This document shows, piece by piece, positions 19,751-40,641 of a stretch of 64,000 nt of DNA. The notes beneath the pieces were generated by a model. That model saw only the letters and a list, made by a program, of their open reading frames with translations. It was not told where the DNA came from and did no database searches. Location: the NCBI GenBank assembly GCA_011800805.1, contig MPNW01000543.1:1-64000 (forward strand), given 5' to 3'. Origin of the DNA: Hirudo medicinalis (lineage: Eukaryota > Annelida > Clitellata > Hirudinida > Hirudinidae). Numbering within the stretch: the stretch's first letter is position 1; every line of letters starts with the position of its first letter. Position numbers and translations under genes: made by a program.

Positions 19751-20758
19751 ATTGATCCAAAAGGTCGATCATTCTTTAAACGACTTTTATCCACTAAAAT
19801 TTGAATATTTATTTTTTTGTTTTTTAAGAATTTCTAAAATAAAGATATTATGAAATTGTAAAATAATGGATGTCAACCAGTTAATACACTTTTATTAAAT
19901 TAAATCGATTAAAGAAATAAATAAATGTGTATTTGCGTTAATTCCACAAAACAATTTCACAGCAACTTCAATTTCTTCTCGAGCAAAAGAATCAGACCCA
20001 TTGGTTCAGATTATCTCAAAACTTTCAAACTTTCAAACCTTCATCGAAAGAATTCTTACAAGAAGGTTTTCGGTTAGAATCAGCAAAAAAAAAACAAATA
20101 AACTCGAGATAATTGAAACAGAATATTTTCTGCAATTTCAACAGTTTAAGTAAAGAAATTGAAATGAATCAGTTGCTTCCCGCGGAGATTTCCGAGGGGG
20201 CGCCTTAACCCGCGGTTCATAAAACTTCATTTTTACGCTTTAAACACTTAAATTGCACTTTAATTGAAATCAAATAAACACTTTTTGAATTTATTCAAAT
20301 TTACATTTGCAGTAAATTCAACAAATTTGTTTATTAATTAATAAATATTATGACGGATGATGTGAAAGTGTCATCCGTACTTCAAATACGCCAAATATTT
20401 TACAAACAAGAAAATTCGTTGTTGTTACTATTGCAAATTAGTAATTTTTAATATCTAATTCATTATAATTCACTAATTAATCGTGAGATAAAATTTCTAT
20501 AACAACTAAAGAATATTCAGTAATGATAAACCAATTCACTAATAACATTAACTGAACAAGTACTTTATTGATAAATCCAATTATTGTAATGACGACGTTA
20601 CAATATCAAAATGATCATGATGACATTAAACAGCTTTGCCATAATTAGGAATGTTTAACTTAATTGTAATTATTAATTGTATTATATTAAATGTTAATTC
20701 ACTTTAACTGATAATGTTCAAACAAAAACACATAAATGACAATAATAAACAACTGCCA

Positions 20759-20789
20759 AGGTCATGAACTGCCTGACCTCTGTTGACCT
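20759..20789. promoter_or_regulatory. Cluster of nuclear-receptor half-sites with a DR4
   Basis: AGGTCA at 20759-20764 is followed by TGACCT at 20774-20779 and TGACCT at 20784-20789. The last two form a direct repeat with a four-base spacer (CTGT). The motif matches sites used by heterodimeric nuclear receptors. Function is inferred from the motif only. Confidence 0.3.
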
Positions 20790-23700
20790 TTAAGTAATGG
20801 GAGCCAATCCGCCAGGCATTAATTTGGGGAAGCATTTCTTAGTTCTAATAATTATTTCTAAATATTTCCAAATGCTAATTAAAATGACTTAATTAATTAA
20901 TTAAAATTATTTAAAATATTAAAAATAATTAAATTAAAAATATTATACTATTATTATATTAATTATTAAATTACTACATAACTATTAATTATTTAGGTAT
21001 TAAATTATTTTAATTATAGTCACTAATTCTTTAATTAATCCCAATTGTTAATTGAATTAATTAAAATAATTAAATACTTTGCAATTACCGTATAATTGAA
21101 ACCAATGCGTCCTTTGCTGATTGGGAGTTAATGCGATAACGCTGGATTGAGTTTCTTTAAATGACATGAATATATTAAAACTGCATACTTTTATATATAT
21201 ATATATATTAGAATGTATTAAAAATATATTAATGAAATAAATTAACTAATTAATTAATTACACAACAACTTATTGGTGAGAATAAGCTCCTAATTGGTTG
21301 GTTAATCAAATATCTGCCTTATTATTAGGTAATGAAATACATTTTTAATTATTTTGACATGTTAACTAGAGACCAATTACTTAAGATTTTTATTCACCGG
21401 ATACTTAATACAAGTAAATATCTCTAATTGTAATTATTTCGATTAAGTCTAATCTAATTTGTCTGCCAATTGTTTATTAGAAAATCAATTCATTATAAAT
21501 ATTTATCTTTTTATATTTAATTACTACAATTAAATAAACCTAATTGAATTTAAACAAAAAAGTTATATTTACTTTCTTATGTCCTCACTTTTTCTTCTTT
21601 CAATCAAAGTCGGAAGTCAATGTTTCCGCGTGTTGGAAGCAGACGACATTTAAATTGGTGATGATTTGTTGCTTTTTAATGTATCAGGAGACCCATTATG
21701 ACCTTCCATTGTTTTGTTTTGGACTCCCTTAGATTTGATAACTTTGTCTTAGACCGTCGTTGTTATTATTATTATTATTATTACTAATAACTTTAAAATG
21801 ATCTAAAATACATTTGCATCACAAATAAACGTAAAGATTAAATTACTAAATTTTAGGAATGGTTTTTACTAATAAGCATTTCCTATAAAGTTGAAATCAT
21901 AATTAAAAAAAAAACAATTTCTACCATTTTTGTTCGTTAATTTGGGACTTTCAATTATTATTTATTTTGTTCGAGAATAACCAAAGATGGACAAAAATTT
22001 ACAAATTTTATTCAATTAATTCAATGAAATTTCGGCGAAATAAAAGTTTTTTTTTGTCAAATGAATTTAACTTTGCTTGAATTGTTGGAATTGATCGATT
22101 GTTCGATCAATTAATCGATGTAATATATCATTTTGTTAACTAATTTTGTTAACTATTTAAAATCAATTAAGTGACCCATTAACTTAAATAAAATAAACGA
22201 TATAAATTAAAACCTTAGAAATATAATTTATATATTAAAAGAAATATGATTACATATTATAATAAATATAATTCCATAAAAACATGAACTCGTCTTGTAT
22301 TTTTGGTTTCATTTCATATTTTCTTTCTGAAATTCTCCCACTGATGCATCCACCTCATGAATGTCAACAATCTGCTCGGAATTTAAATCGTAATTAATAA
22401 TTTCCAATAAATGTTTAATAACAGCAATAAAGTCAATTATAAGGTTAACAATTCACCTCTTTCATGTTTTCTCTGAGAGACTTTGAAATTATCTCGGGCG
22501 GGTATAAATATTATTCCTGGCATTTGATTTATATAGCGCAAATTACTCGGGAAAAAAACCACGTCGATGAAATTGAGTTTTATTCAAATCTTTTCCAGAA
22601 GCGATGAAGAGATGCGAGCGACATTCAAGATCTTTTGATGTCTGAAAAGTTGGATCATCAAAGATGGCCTTCTTTGCTGATTCCTTGTTGAAGTTAAAAT
22701 AGATCAACCGATGAAGATGATGTCTCTCGAAATGTGGATTTGAAATTAAAATTTGAAATTGTGAACTTTTTTTATTGCGGAATGTTCTGAATACATTTGT
22801 TGGAAATATTTCGTTCTCAACTGCTCGCTAAAACATGTATTTTACAAATGAGTTAATTTTACAACTTTAATTAACAAGAGTTTACGTTAGTTTTGAAGTC
22901 GAATAATTTTAAGTTCATGTGGATCTACCTGGAACAGAATTTCCAAGGACAACATAAAGAGTAGATTAAGTAGCGTCAACAAAGCATTAACAGCCGTAAA
23001 TGATTTGCATTCATTGGTTCAATGCTTCAACAAAACTTGCAACAAAAATAAAACTGAATGAAAGATTTTTCACTTTCCAAGCGATAAAATTTCACTTCAA
23101 ACGATAGCACACCACCAACCTTCATTCTTAATAGATGTACGTGCATTCTGATTGAAATAATTATCAGCGACAAATAATAATACAATAATTATGGAATAAA
23201 AAATTATGTGTGGATTAAATAATTAATCAACCTTAAATGACTGCATGAGGAGCAGATCCCTCGCGAAGATGGATTGACGGAGTTCGCGCCAAAGCGAAGA
23301 ACCAAATAATAGAATATTTTCTTATTCATGGAGTTTGGAAAAGTTAGAGAAATCGTTTGAATGTTTTAAGCGTGAATTAAGTTTCAATTGCAAATTAATT
23401 AGTTTATAATTTTCGGAAAATTATCGAACTAATTGTAAATTACAAAAAAATAGTCTAAAGTCATAAACTAAATTAAAAACTAATTAAAATTGTATAAAAA
23501 TTATTTTCGAACAAATATTCAATTCAAACAGTTACTAAATTATTTCAATTCTAAACATATTTCAGTGATTAAAATAATTATGATATTAATTTAGTGTATG
23601 TGGTTATTCATGAATTTAAATCAAATTTAGAATTATTTATGCACCTTTTATGAATAAATTCTTCTGAAATAAAATCTTTTCAATATTTGATTAAATCATT

Positions 23701-24166
23701 CCTTGAAAAGCTAGAAAATAGATTTATGAGGCATTTTGAAATAATTTAAGTTATAAAATATTTATTTGAAACATTCAATTTAATATTTTATTTATTTGAA
23801 AAAGTTGAAATTTAGTGACATCTCAGTTCCTATTCCAATATTTTGTCGGCACAACATGGTTGTTTTTAAAGAACAATTATTGATAATTTTTGAAATTATT
23901 GGCAATTTTGGGAATTATTGAAATTATTGACAATTATTACAATTATTGACAAATATTAGAATTATTGAAATAAATGAAATCATATTTATTAGTATTAGTT
24001 ATTATTAGCTATTATTATTGCTGTTGTTGTTGTTATTATTATGAATTCGTAAATTTATTATGGGTTTCAAGAGGGCTCAGAAGGTTAAGTTCCCGCGAGC
24101 GAAGGTAAAAGTAACACTAGTTACGTGTCGTGTTCTCAAACCAGCTTGCAGCGCCACAACGACGAC

Positions 24167-24172
24167 GACTAC

Positions 24173-24216
<44 letters not shown>

Positions 24217-24246
24217 CGACGACGACGACGATGATGATGACGATGG
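24167..24246. repeat. GAT/GAC microsatellite
   Basis: ACG/GAC trinucleotides flank a pure ATG run. The 88-residue Met/Thr-rich frame covering it has no other support as a gene. Confidence 0.9.
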
Positions 24247-24534
24247 CCAGCAATTATATTAGAAAGATGACAAGACAAAAAAAGAACAATTTTCCCTCCA
24301 AAATGTCAGACGCCTCATTCAGCTAGGTTGTTCATCTCCTGGCAACAACTGCCAACACAAACAAAGGCATTCATTCGTTCCTCAACTCAACCAACAACGT
24401 CATGCTTCAGCAACACGAACAACTACTATCATTGATCTGAGCGACAAAATGATTATCGCTAAAAATCGTTTCCATGGCTACTGAGATATGATTAACCCCC
24501 CCCCTTGAAAACGCCCGCGACGTCTTTAATGACC

Positions 24535-24632
24535 TGATCACGTGATCATGGCCGTTTGAAAGTCCGAGAGGTCAAAGGTCGGAGGGTGTCAGGGCGATGC
24601 ACCTGGCAACCGTGCGCAAAGGTCAAAGGTCA
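24535..24632. promoter_or_regulatory. Putative regulatory cluster: E-box palindrome and two DR1 elements
   Basis: TGATCACGTGATCA (24535-24548) is a perfect 14-base palindrome centred on the E-box CACGTG. Two direct repeats with one-base spacing follow: AGGTCAAAGGTCG (24569-24581) and AGGTCAAAGGTCA (24620-24632). The second is a consensus DR1, the kind of site bound by RXR, HNF4 or COUP-TF family receptors. The patch is clearly GC-richer than the surrounding DNA. An enhancer or promoter role is inference; no adjacent transcript is visible. Confidence 0.45.
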
Positions 24633-25736
24633 CGCTTCATTGACTTCATAAAGGCCAATGAATAACAGGTTCAGGTTCTCCTAAGAAATTCATTCTCATT
24701 TCTCATTCGTTCTCAATCGAGTTGTGCTTGGTTGCTCAATTATTGATTGAACGATTGACTGGTTGAATGAATGCCGGCATCAGGATTGACTGATTGATAT
24801 TTAAGTGATTTGGTTTACCTGTTATTAAAGGAACAGAACTTCAACATGTTCGGGAATATTTTATATTTGACTTTGTAAAATCTTTTGATTGAACCAATAT
24901 TTCAGTCTAATAATAATATTAATTTTTATTATTATTTAATTAATTGTTATAACTAGAAATTGAAATAAAAACATTAAATTATATTTATAATGAATAAAAA
25001 CAATAATAGTAATAATAATAATAACAATAATAATAATGTTGAAACTAATTTGAATAATTCAGCGAATAATTTGAGATGAAAAGGTTTCAAAGATTAAAGA
25101 GAGTAGCAAAATCTTTTTTGAATTGTGGAGGAAATTGGATTAGGAGTTCGGGAAGTCATTACACCTGTCATTGTGCTCCCCAAACTGGGTAGGGAGGGTT
25201 GCGTGAGTAACATTTCCACATGCAATAATTCAACCATCCGTGTCGTAAGTAAGTAAGTTGTAAGTAAATTGAACTCTTCAATTCAAATTATTATTTTTTT
25301 AATAAAAAATTATTTCATAAAATAAAAAAACTTAATAATTCCAATATTGGATGTTTATTTTCATAGAATCGAAGAACATAATTATTAATAATTCGGTTAA
25401 TGAAAATTATAACCAATATTAAAATAATTTGAACATAATTAACAATTTAATTAAAATATCAAAATCACATCGTAAAGAAATCGCTCAAGGTAAACATTAG
25501 GCGACATTTGAAATGTTGGTTTTATCTTGGAAATGTTGTTATAAATTGAATCAGAATGTTAAAAAATAATTTTCATGACTAAATACATGTAATTATTAAA
25601 TAATAAATAAATGTAATTAATAACTAAATAATTGTAATTATTAAATATAAATAATTGTAATTATTATCTAACTTTTACAGCATTACATACATATTTAAAT
25701 TAATTTTTCTTAATTTCCAATTATGTTAATAGTCTA

Positions 25737-25880
25737 TTTATATAGCGCCAAATATCGGAAGCGTTTAAGCAAGGGATATTCTCAAAAGAATGGGTAGCAG
25801 TCGACTGAATTTGATTGGAACTCGATCCGAACGAACCACTTTCCTGCTAGGAGTTGAACTCACAACCTTTCAATGGACTC
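25737..25880 (-). mobile_element. Possible SINE-like element with pol III B-box
   Basis: The plus strand begins TTTATATAGCGCCA, a motif also present at 22528-22539 (without the final CA) and, inverted, at 52001-52014. About 120 bases later the minus strand reads GTGAGTTCAACTCCTAGC, which resembles a pol III B-box (GTTCRANNC). A GC-richer block in AT-rich DNA fits an inserted short element. No flanking target-site duplication could be fixed by eye. Confidence 0.3.
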
Positions 25881-27708
25881 ATTAAAATCTTCATTTCCTT
25901 TTCATTTTCTTTATTCATTACCCCTTTCACGAGAGGACGTTTTATTAATATTTCAACAATTCTTCTTAAATAAAGGAATGAATTGTAATTTTCCTTTAAT
26001 TTTAAGTGTAATATTTACATTATAATGAAGTACATTTATTTGCTATTAAGTTAATGATTTTGTACTAATAAGTGCAAGTGTAACTATATTATATAACATA
26101 ATAGTATAATATAATAATAATAATAATAATATCATTATTATTATTATTAAATTACCAAGAATATTCTACTGCTTGTTATTTTAAAAATATTTGTAGACAA
26201 TATTATGATTTTTATTAAATAAGTGATTAATAATTAACTCTATTTATTATAAATTATATTTGTCACGGCTCAAACTCACTTCAGCAGCATTTAATTATTT
26301 GTGTTGAAATTAATTTCTTGAATTTAATTGAAAAACAAATTTTAATTCTCCTTATTCGATTAGTTTGCTTTCTTTCATCTTCAACTCGGACACGTTGATC
26401 TGAGGATTATCATTTATTAAAGCTTAAGGACTTCTTATAAATTTCTTTTTAATTCTTAAGTTAATAATTATAATTATAATATATTATTACAAATATTACA
26501 AATAATTAATATTTTAAATTAAATAATTAAATTATAAATTTAATTAATTAATTACAATTAAATAATTGTAATAATTATTATAACAACTACATTAATTAAT
26601 TTAGAGAATTAATATCGGCAGATTATACTTCCATTTTTCTATTTTAATTTTTTTTATTTAAACAAATGACACATCAACAATGTTACTTATGATTGAAAGT
26701 AACATTCAAAAAAAATATTTGCGACTTAAAAATTATAATGGAAATGTTTAATCTCAACTAATAATAACTTTGCAATTATATTGCAAATATAATCAGCACT
26801 TTACAAAGCGTTATAAATTCTTCATCATTCTTTACCAAGGATTACATTGAGTATCGTTTTGAGTGTCTTATCGGACACCTCATGAGGAAAGGCTATTCAA
26901 CTTTTATTACCTCTTATAATAAAAATATTAATTGTGATAAAAATATTAAATGTTATAATAAAAATATTAATTGTTATAATTAAAATTGTAATTGTTTTGA
27001 TAAAAATATTAATTGCTATAATTAAATGTTATTCCTTAAAGTTATTTGCTATTAAAATTAATTTGTAATTAATGCCATATTAATTAATAATGCAGTTATT
27101 GCAAACGGATTCAACATCTAATGGTTACGTAATTATTTTTCCTTTTAAATGAGTAATATTAATTATCTTTTAATCATTTTTGTTATATTTTCTGGTTTTC
27201 TGGTAGAAAATATTTTCCTTGCAATTGTGATTTTGTTGTTTTGTTAACAAAATTGTCTTAAAAGCAAAAGATTTCGTCTGTTAAAAAGAAAGGAAGGAAG
27301 AACATTGTTTACAATATTTTGAGTCAATGACATCACTCCTGTCATCGGGGAAACAATTTGTTTGAAGCAGAAAATGAATCCATTTTACTAAAATAGTTCA
27401 TTTTCAAAAGTTTGTTTAAACATATTCAATTTCCTCTTTCGTTTTCGTATTCTATTTGGTTTTTTGTTTTTTTCTGCGAGGTATTTATACTCAAGTAGTG
27501 ACGTTCTGCTCTTTTCGCCATTTATCCATAAATTTTTGAAAAGGTAATTTTGAAATGTAATTTGAATTTTATTTAAAAACAATAATTCAATTTAATTTTT
27601 GCAGATAACTTTTCAAAAAACATTCAACCAGCGTGAATTTTATTCTTTTAAAAAATGTTGTTAATATTTTACTTGTCACTTTTTAAATGACCTTTCAAGG
27701 AAATTTAG

Positions 27709-27740
<32 letters not shown>

Positions 27741-29164
27741 TTCATGTCTTATAATCATAATAATGTTTTCCTTGTTATTATATTATTTCATATATTGTAA
27801 TAATATATTACAATATAATAATATAATAATAATAATTATTATAATAATAATGCACGATATTGTTTTAAGTTTAAGCCTAATTTTTTAATTTATCAGTTTC
27901 TAAAATGTTTCATCTTGTTTTGCAGTTCGCAGACAACAGAAACAAAACAATGTATTTCTAAGCTTTCTGAATTCATCAGATTTTTTTTGAACGAAAAACG
28001 AAATAAAAGAAACAGGAGCGAAATTAAAAAAATATCGAAAACACAAAAAGATGCACCGAATAGGTTTCGAATTTCCCTGGAAAATGTGAGATTGTTCCAG
28101 TGGCAATGGAAGTTTGTTTTCCAGGCTTTTAAGACGTCCACCTTTGAAAGAGAGAGTGGTCCTCGGACTTTTGATTGCAATGGACATGTTGCGCAAACAA
28201 ATTAATTGCCTCCATCACCTTAATTTGTTTTTTTGACAGTTTCTACCCATTAGATCAATTTACCTTTGCTACTGGGGAATTCCTCAAGACCTTGGTTCTC
28301 TGTCCTAGCCGTTTGGGATGCTGCTCTATGAAGTTCAGCCCTCGGTCAACCCTTTCATCCCCCGATTCGCTTTTATTTGCTCCCCTATCCATTCCAATTA
28401 TTCGTGTTGCTTTGTTTTCAACAGATGGTACCGATGAAATTATTTCCATTTGCTGGAATGAGGCACTAAATTATGACTCTAAAATATGATGGGGAGGGGT
28501 TTGTCTAATAATCTCAATTATTTTTAATTTAATAATAGTAATAACATTAATAATCTTAATGATTTTTTTTACGGCGATGGCGATTATATGGTGATGTTAA
28601 CAACAACAACAACAACAACAACAACAATAATAATAATAATAATAATAATAACAGCAGTAAGCTAATGACTGAATTTTTATAATATAACTTTAGTTATCAA
28701 TACTATAAACAAAGAACTACGAGCAAATTTCAGAACAAAGACAACAAAGTCATCCTGAGATTGTTTATTTTTGTTTTCGATACTTCCGTGTTTAATATTT
28801 GCAACTATCAACAGCAACAGCATCATTTGCATTCCACGAATTAATGAGCAACGACATCCAGCCAAGAAATTTTCCAGAACTTCACAACTTCCTGCCTTTT
28901 TAAATGAATTTCTCTTTTATTCTGCTTTTGAAACAAATTTTATTCAAAAAGATGAAACGTGTCAGAAATAAATTTCACAATGAGATTTTAAATAAAACAA
29001 GACAATCCAGAATTTCTGCATAATTTCTACTCATCCACCCACCCAAGAATCCATCCATCCATCCAAGAATCCATCCAATCACTCGTGCATTCATCCACCA
29101 AAGCATTCATTACAAAAAATTGTTCGACTAAATAACAAATGATATTTTTAACTATTCAACGTCT

Positions 29165-29188
29165 GGGTGAGGGTTGGGGGTGTTTGGG
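29165..29188 (+). other. G-quadruplex motif
   Basis: Four G-runs on the plus strand (GGG 29165-29167, GGG 29171-29173, GGGGG 29176-29180, GGG 29186-29188) are separated by loops of 3, 2 and 5 bases. This satisfies the usual four-stranded G-quadruplex pattern and stands out in AT-rich DNA. Confidence 0.6.
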
Positions 29189-29371
29189 AGGTAAAAGGTT
29201 GGAGCACTAACATGTCGACACATCAAATTCTTTTAATTCTTTATTATTATTATTATTAAATTACTGCAACATTAAATAATAATTAACATATTGCCCTCCT
29301 TCGTTATTTAGAAAACGGCTTCAAAATATCTTTGTCGCTCTGGTCCTCCAAAGTCCTCCACATTTCACTGA

Positions 29372-29546
29372 AGAACCAAGGAATGAAGAACCAAGGAATG
29401 AAGAAACAAGGAATGAAGAACCAAGGAATGAAGATCCAAGGAATGAAGATCCAAGGAATGAAGATCCAAGGAATGAAGAACCAAGGAATGAAGAACCAAG
29501 GAATGAAGAACCAAGGAATGAAGAACGAAGGAATGAAGATCCAAGG
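29372..29546. repeat. 15-bp minisatellite running into an assembly gap
   Basis: About twelve copies of CCAAGGAATGAAGAA with A/T/C variants. Because the unit is a multiple of three without stops, it reads as repeated NQGMK on one strand and repeated LVLHS-like on the other. It stops at the run of N, so the true array is longer. Confidence 0.9.
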
Positions 29547-30026
29547 NNNNNNNNNNNNNNNNNNNNNNNNNNNNNNNNNNNNNNNNNNNNNNNNNNNNNN
29601 NNNNNNNNNNNNNNNNNNNNNNNNNNNNNNNNNNNNNNNNNNNNNNNNNNNNNNNNNNNNNNNNNNNNNNNNNNNNNNNNNNNNNNNNNNNNNNNNNNNN
29701 NNNNNNNNNNNNNNNNNNNNNNNNNNNNNNNNNNNNNNNNNNNNNNNNNNNNNNNNNNNNNNNNNNNNNNNNNNNNNNNNNNNNNNNNNNNNNNNNNNNN
29801 NNNNNNNNNNNNNNNNNNNNNNNNNNNNNNNNNNNNNNNNNNNNNNNNNNNNNNNNNNNNNNNNNNNNNNNNNNNNNNNNNNNNNNNNNNNNNNNNNNNN
29901 NNNNNNNNNNNNNNNNNNNNNNNNNNNNNNNNNNNNNNNNNNNNNNNNNNNNNNNNNNNNNNNNNNNNNNNNNNNNNNNNNNNNNNNNNNNNNNNNNNNN
30001 NNNNNNNNNNNNNNNNNNNNNNNNNN
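29547..30026. other. Assembly gap of 480 N
   Basis: All bases are N. The gap sits between the 15-bp minisatellite and a TTA microsatellite, so it was probably caused by repeats. The long frames reported across it are not genes. Confidence 1.

Positions 30027-30120
<94 letters not shown>
30027..30120. repeat. TTA microsatellite
   Basis: Pure TTA trinucleotide repeat beginning at the end of the gap and followed by a short TTG run (30141-30167). Confidence 0.95.
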
Positions 30121-31215
30121 GTTAATCATCATCATAATCATTGTTGTTGTTGTTGTTGTTGTTGTTATCGGAATATCCTTTAAGGTTTTTCTATCTCAAA
30201 TTTTGAGGTGTACCTGATATTTTAGAAAAATCCATAAATTTTAAAAGTCAAAAAAATTTAATAATCATTGATATTTTAAATTATTAAAACAAATTCTAAA
30301 TATTGTTAAACGTTAAAATTCCTAGTTTTTATATTTTTATTTTTATTTTTTTTTTAATTTAAAAAAATAAAAATCTTAATTTGACGCACGACATTTTCTT
30401 AATTTTTCATTTATTTCACGTCCCTCAAACAAATCAAAAAAATAGCGGATTCTTTTGAAAGTTCAAATGACTCGAGGAGCAGAAATTCTTTTCGTTTAAA
30501 GTTCAAAACATCGTCAAATTTCAATTATTAAGTTGAAGTAATTCAGGATCGGAAAACTGTGCATGTTTGAATTCATTGGAGCAGAGGAGTTGATGGTGAT
30601 GTAAGCCAATACATCCTCATACCATGCTCACCAAAAGTTCAAGGTCAGAAGTAATTATTATTATTATTTATTATTATTATCATTATTATTATTGTTATCA
30701 TTATTATTATTATTTATTATTATTGTTATTGTTGTTGTTATTATTATTATAAATCTTTCCAAGCCATAATATTTATTCCAAATTATAACCTAATTAAGTG
30801 TGAGCCATATCAACATGGTGAAGTGGTTTGTACAGACTCAAATCAGCTTTTCAAGTGGTTCTCAAAGGCCCATAGCCTCCATCTTGGTTGCTCTTGGCAA
30901 CCATTCAATCAAAGTCATGAGCGATGCTTGAGTAGCCCGAGGAAAGTTGATTGGAATGAAACAATCACAGGTCACTTGGATAATAATAGCAATAATAGGA
31001 AGACTTATGTGGCGCTAACTTTTAGCTTCTTCGCTCAACGGGCACCTTGCGAAGGGCATTTCTCTCTGAGGCTTTGGTTTATCAATGATTGGTTGTAGCC
31101 ATTAAATGTTTTACTGCCGCTGTTATTTGTTAATTAGTTAGTGGTGCGTTGGTATTCATTGTTACTATTATCTTTATCATCATTATCACCGTCATCATCA
31201 TTCATATTTTTATCA

Positions 31216-31312
31216 TCATAGTCGCCATTAAATTTATTATTATTATTATTATTATTATTACTACTACTATTATTATTATTATTGTTATTATTATTTTTTT
31301 TTATTATTATTA

Positions 31313-31346
<34 letters not shown>
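31216..31346. repeat. TTA/ATT microsatellite
   Basis: Interrupted ATT trinucleotides with CTA and T-run variants. The Ile/Tyr-rich frame over it is a repeat translation. Confidence 0.9.
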
Positions 31347-32989
31347 ATGTCACCGTTATTTCTTAGCTTCTATTAAATTACACTTACTATTAAATCACAA
31401 TTAATATTTTCATTAAATTATAGTTGAATATTAATAATTATAACTTTAATTTTATCGCAACTTCTCACGCCGCACTTCATAATTAAAGCTAAGACAGGCG
31501 GTTGCTTTCCTTGACCTCTACGACATTCCGGATGGATGAATGAATGACTGATTGATTGTGGAGAGAAAGTTCACTCCTTAGTTCATTGAAGGAGTGAGGA
31601 GTGCAGATGATTGACGAATGACTCGACACCTCGAAAGTGACAACATTTGAAAACAATTCAATTTTTTTTCGCTTTTTTCCAATTTTGTGTAATTTAACAT
31701 AATTGCAATTTTAAAGTAAATTATGACAATATCGTAATATTTATATCGCGCTTCAAAAATATTAGCTGTTTTAAAAGCTATTAATTGTAATTATTTAATA
31801 TTGTCCAAAATTACTACCTAGTTTTGATACGCTAAAATGAAATCTCTGAAATTCTAAAATTTCTTTTTGGACGACTACTGAGGCAAGAGAACTTCAAGAA
31901 TAGGGTGGAAATTGCAAAAACCGATGGAAGAATGAATACCCATGGATTTGTTGGTTTGTAAGTGATGTTGAAAAAATATATAATTGGGAGCAGACATGTT
32001 TGTTGATTTGTAAAGATTTTGCGAACTTTCGAACTTCTGTAAGACAACAGAAAATAAAATGAAATGTTTAGACGATATGAAATCATTGCACAGGCATCCG
32101 TATATCCAATTTACGTATAGTTTGTATGTAACTCCGGTGCAATAAACAAATTGTCTATCCATGTTGCAGATTGCCGCTTCAAATTGAATATTGCACTGAC
32201 AAATTTATGTCATTTATGTATTAACCTTGTTGGTTATTCTAGGAAATCATGGATTCTGTCCTATTGTCATTTTTCAAGTGGTTTTAAATTAGTTATTTTG
32301 AAATGGCTTGAAAATGTAAGATGAAAGTTAGAGTGTAATTTATGATAAGGTTATTTAATATTTTAAAGTAGTCAGTGTTAGGATCCTGTTTCTTTTATTG
32401 CTTAGTTTTCTTTCCGAGTTGCGATGATGGCTTTTCCAATTGGTGGAAAATTCAGTGTTCTATGAAATGGTTTAAGTGGTAAAATAGGCTTAAATTAATT
32501 TCAGAAATGCAACTTTTAAAATCCATTTTATGACTGATAAGACATTCGAGTAATTGCTGGGGATAAATAAGTTGATAAGTTTCATGAACTTTGATAATAT
32601 GCTTTCATTTTGATTTACGTAATCCCTAAAAATTGAAATAATACGACATTTTAAAACTTATGTTTGATAAAATAATTGTTAGATTCATTACAATTTTCAA
32701 AAAAGCAAAGAAATTTCAAAATGTAAACTTTAAATTTTAATAACATTGGATTTATGTTTACATCGATTGTTCTGACGATCGGCATAGCAATTGCTGACTT
32801 TTATTGAATTTAGAAGTAATAAAACTTGATATCACTCAAACTTCATTTCACACTTTTCCAAAGTTAATTGCGGTAAGCACGGATTGAATATTCTGTTTGA
32901 GCGATAAGTGTACTTTCGGACACAATAGATCTCACAAAACATACATTTCAGAGGTTTTCTCATTAAAAGAGATAGTTAGACAAGAAAAC

Positions 32990-40641
<7,652 letters not shown>

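Larger units (their letters stand above)
24633..32951. other. Gene desert, right part, including the KDM1A 5' flank
   Basis: AT-rich and repeat-laden. It contains diverged 20-21-bp AATAAAAATATTAATTGT units (about 26930-27020), an ACA/ATA run (28599-28651), ATCC units (29041-29075), a 15-bp minisatellite, an assembly gap, and TTA-type microsatellites (30027-30120, 30654-30750, 31216-31346). Short frames at 27.9-28.5 kb and 31.8-32.2 kb overlap each other on both strands and show no domain. The last kilobase should hold the KDM1A promoter. Confidence 0.5.

Noticed and set aside
27893..28205. Overlapping frames on both strands near 28 kb
   Set aside because: Three frames of about 95 residues overlap in different phases and none shows a domain or good splice context.
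28255..28449. Possible reverse-transcriptase remnant (frame containing VENKATRIIG)
   Set aside because: The resemblance to the tail of non-LTR reverse transcriptases is limited to a few residues, and no catalytic motif is nearby.
29332..30183. Long open frames across the assembly gap
   Set aside because: Most residues come from N bases and the rest from a 15-bp minisatellite and a TTA repeat.
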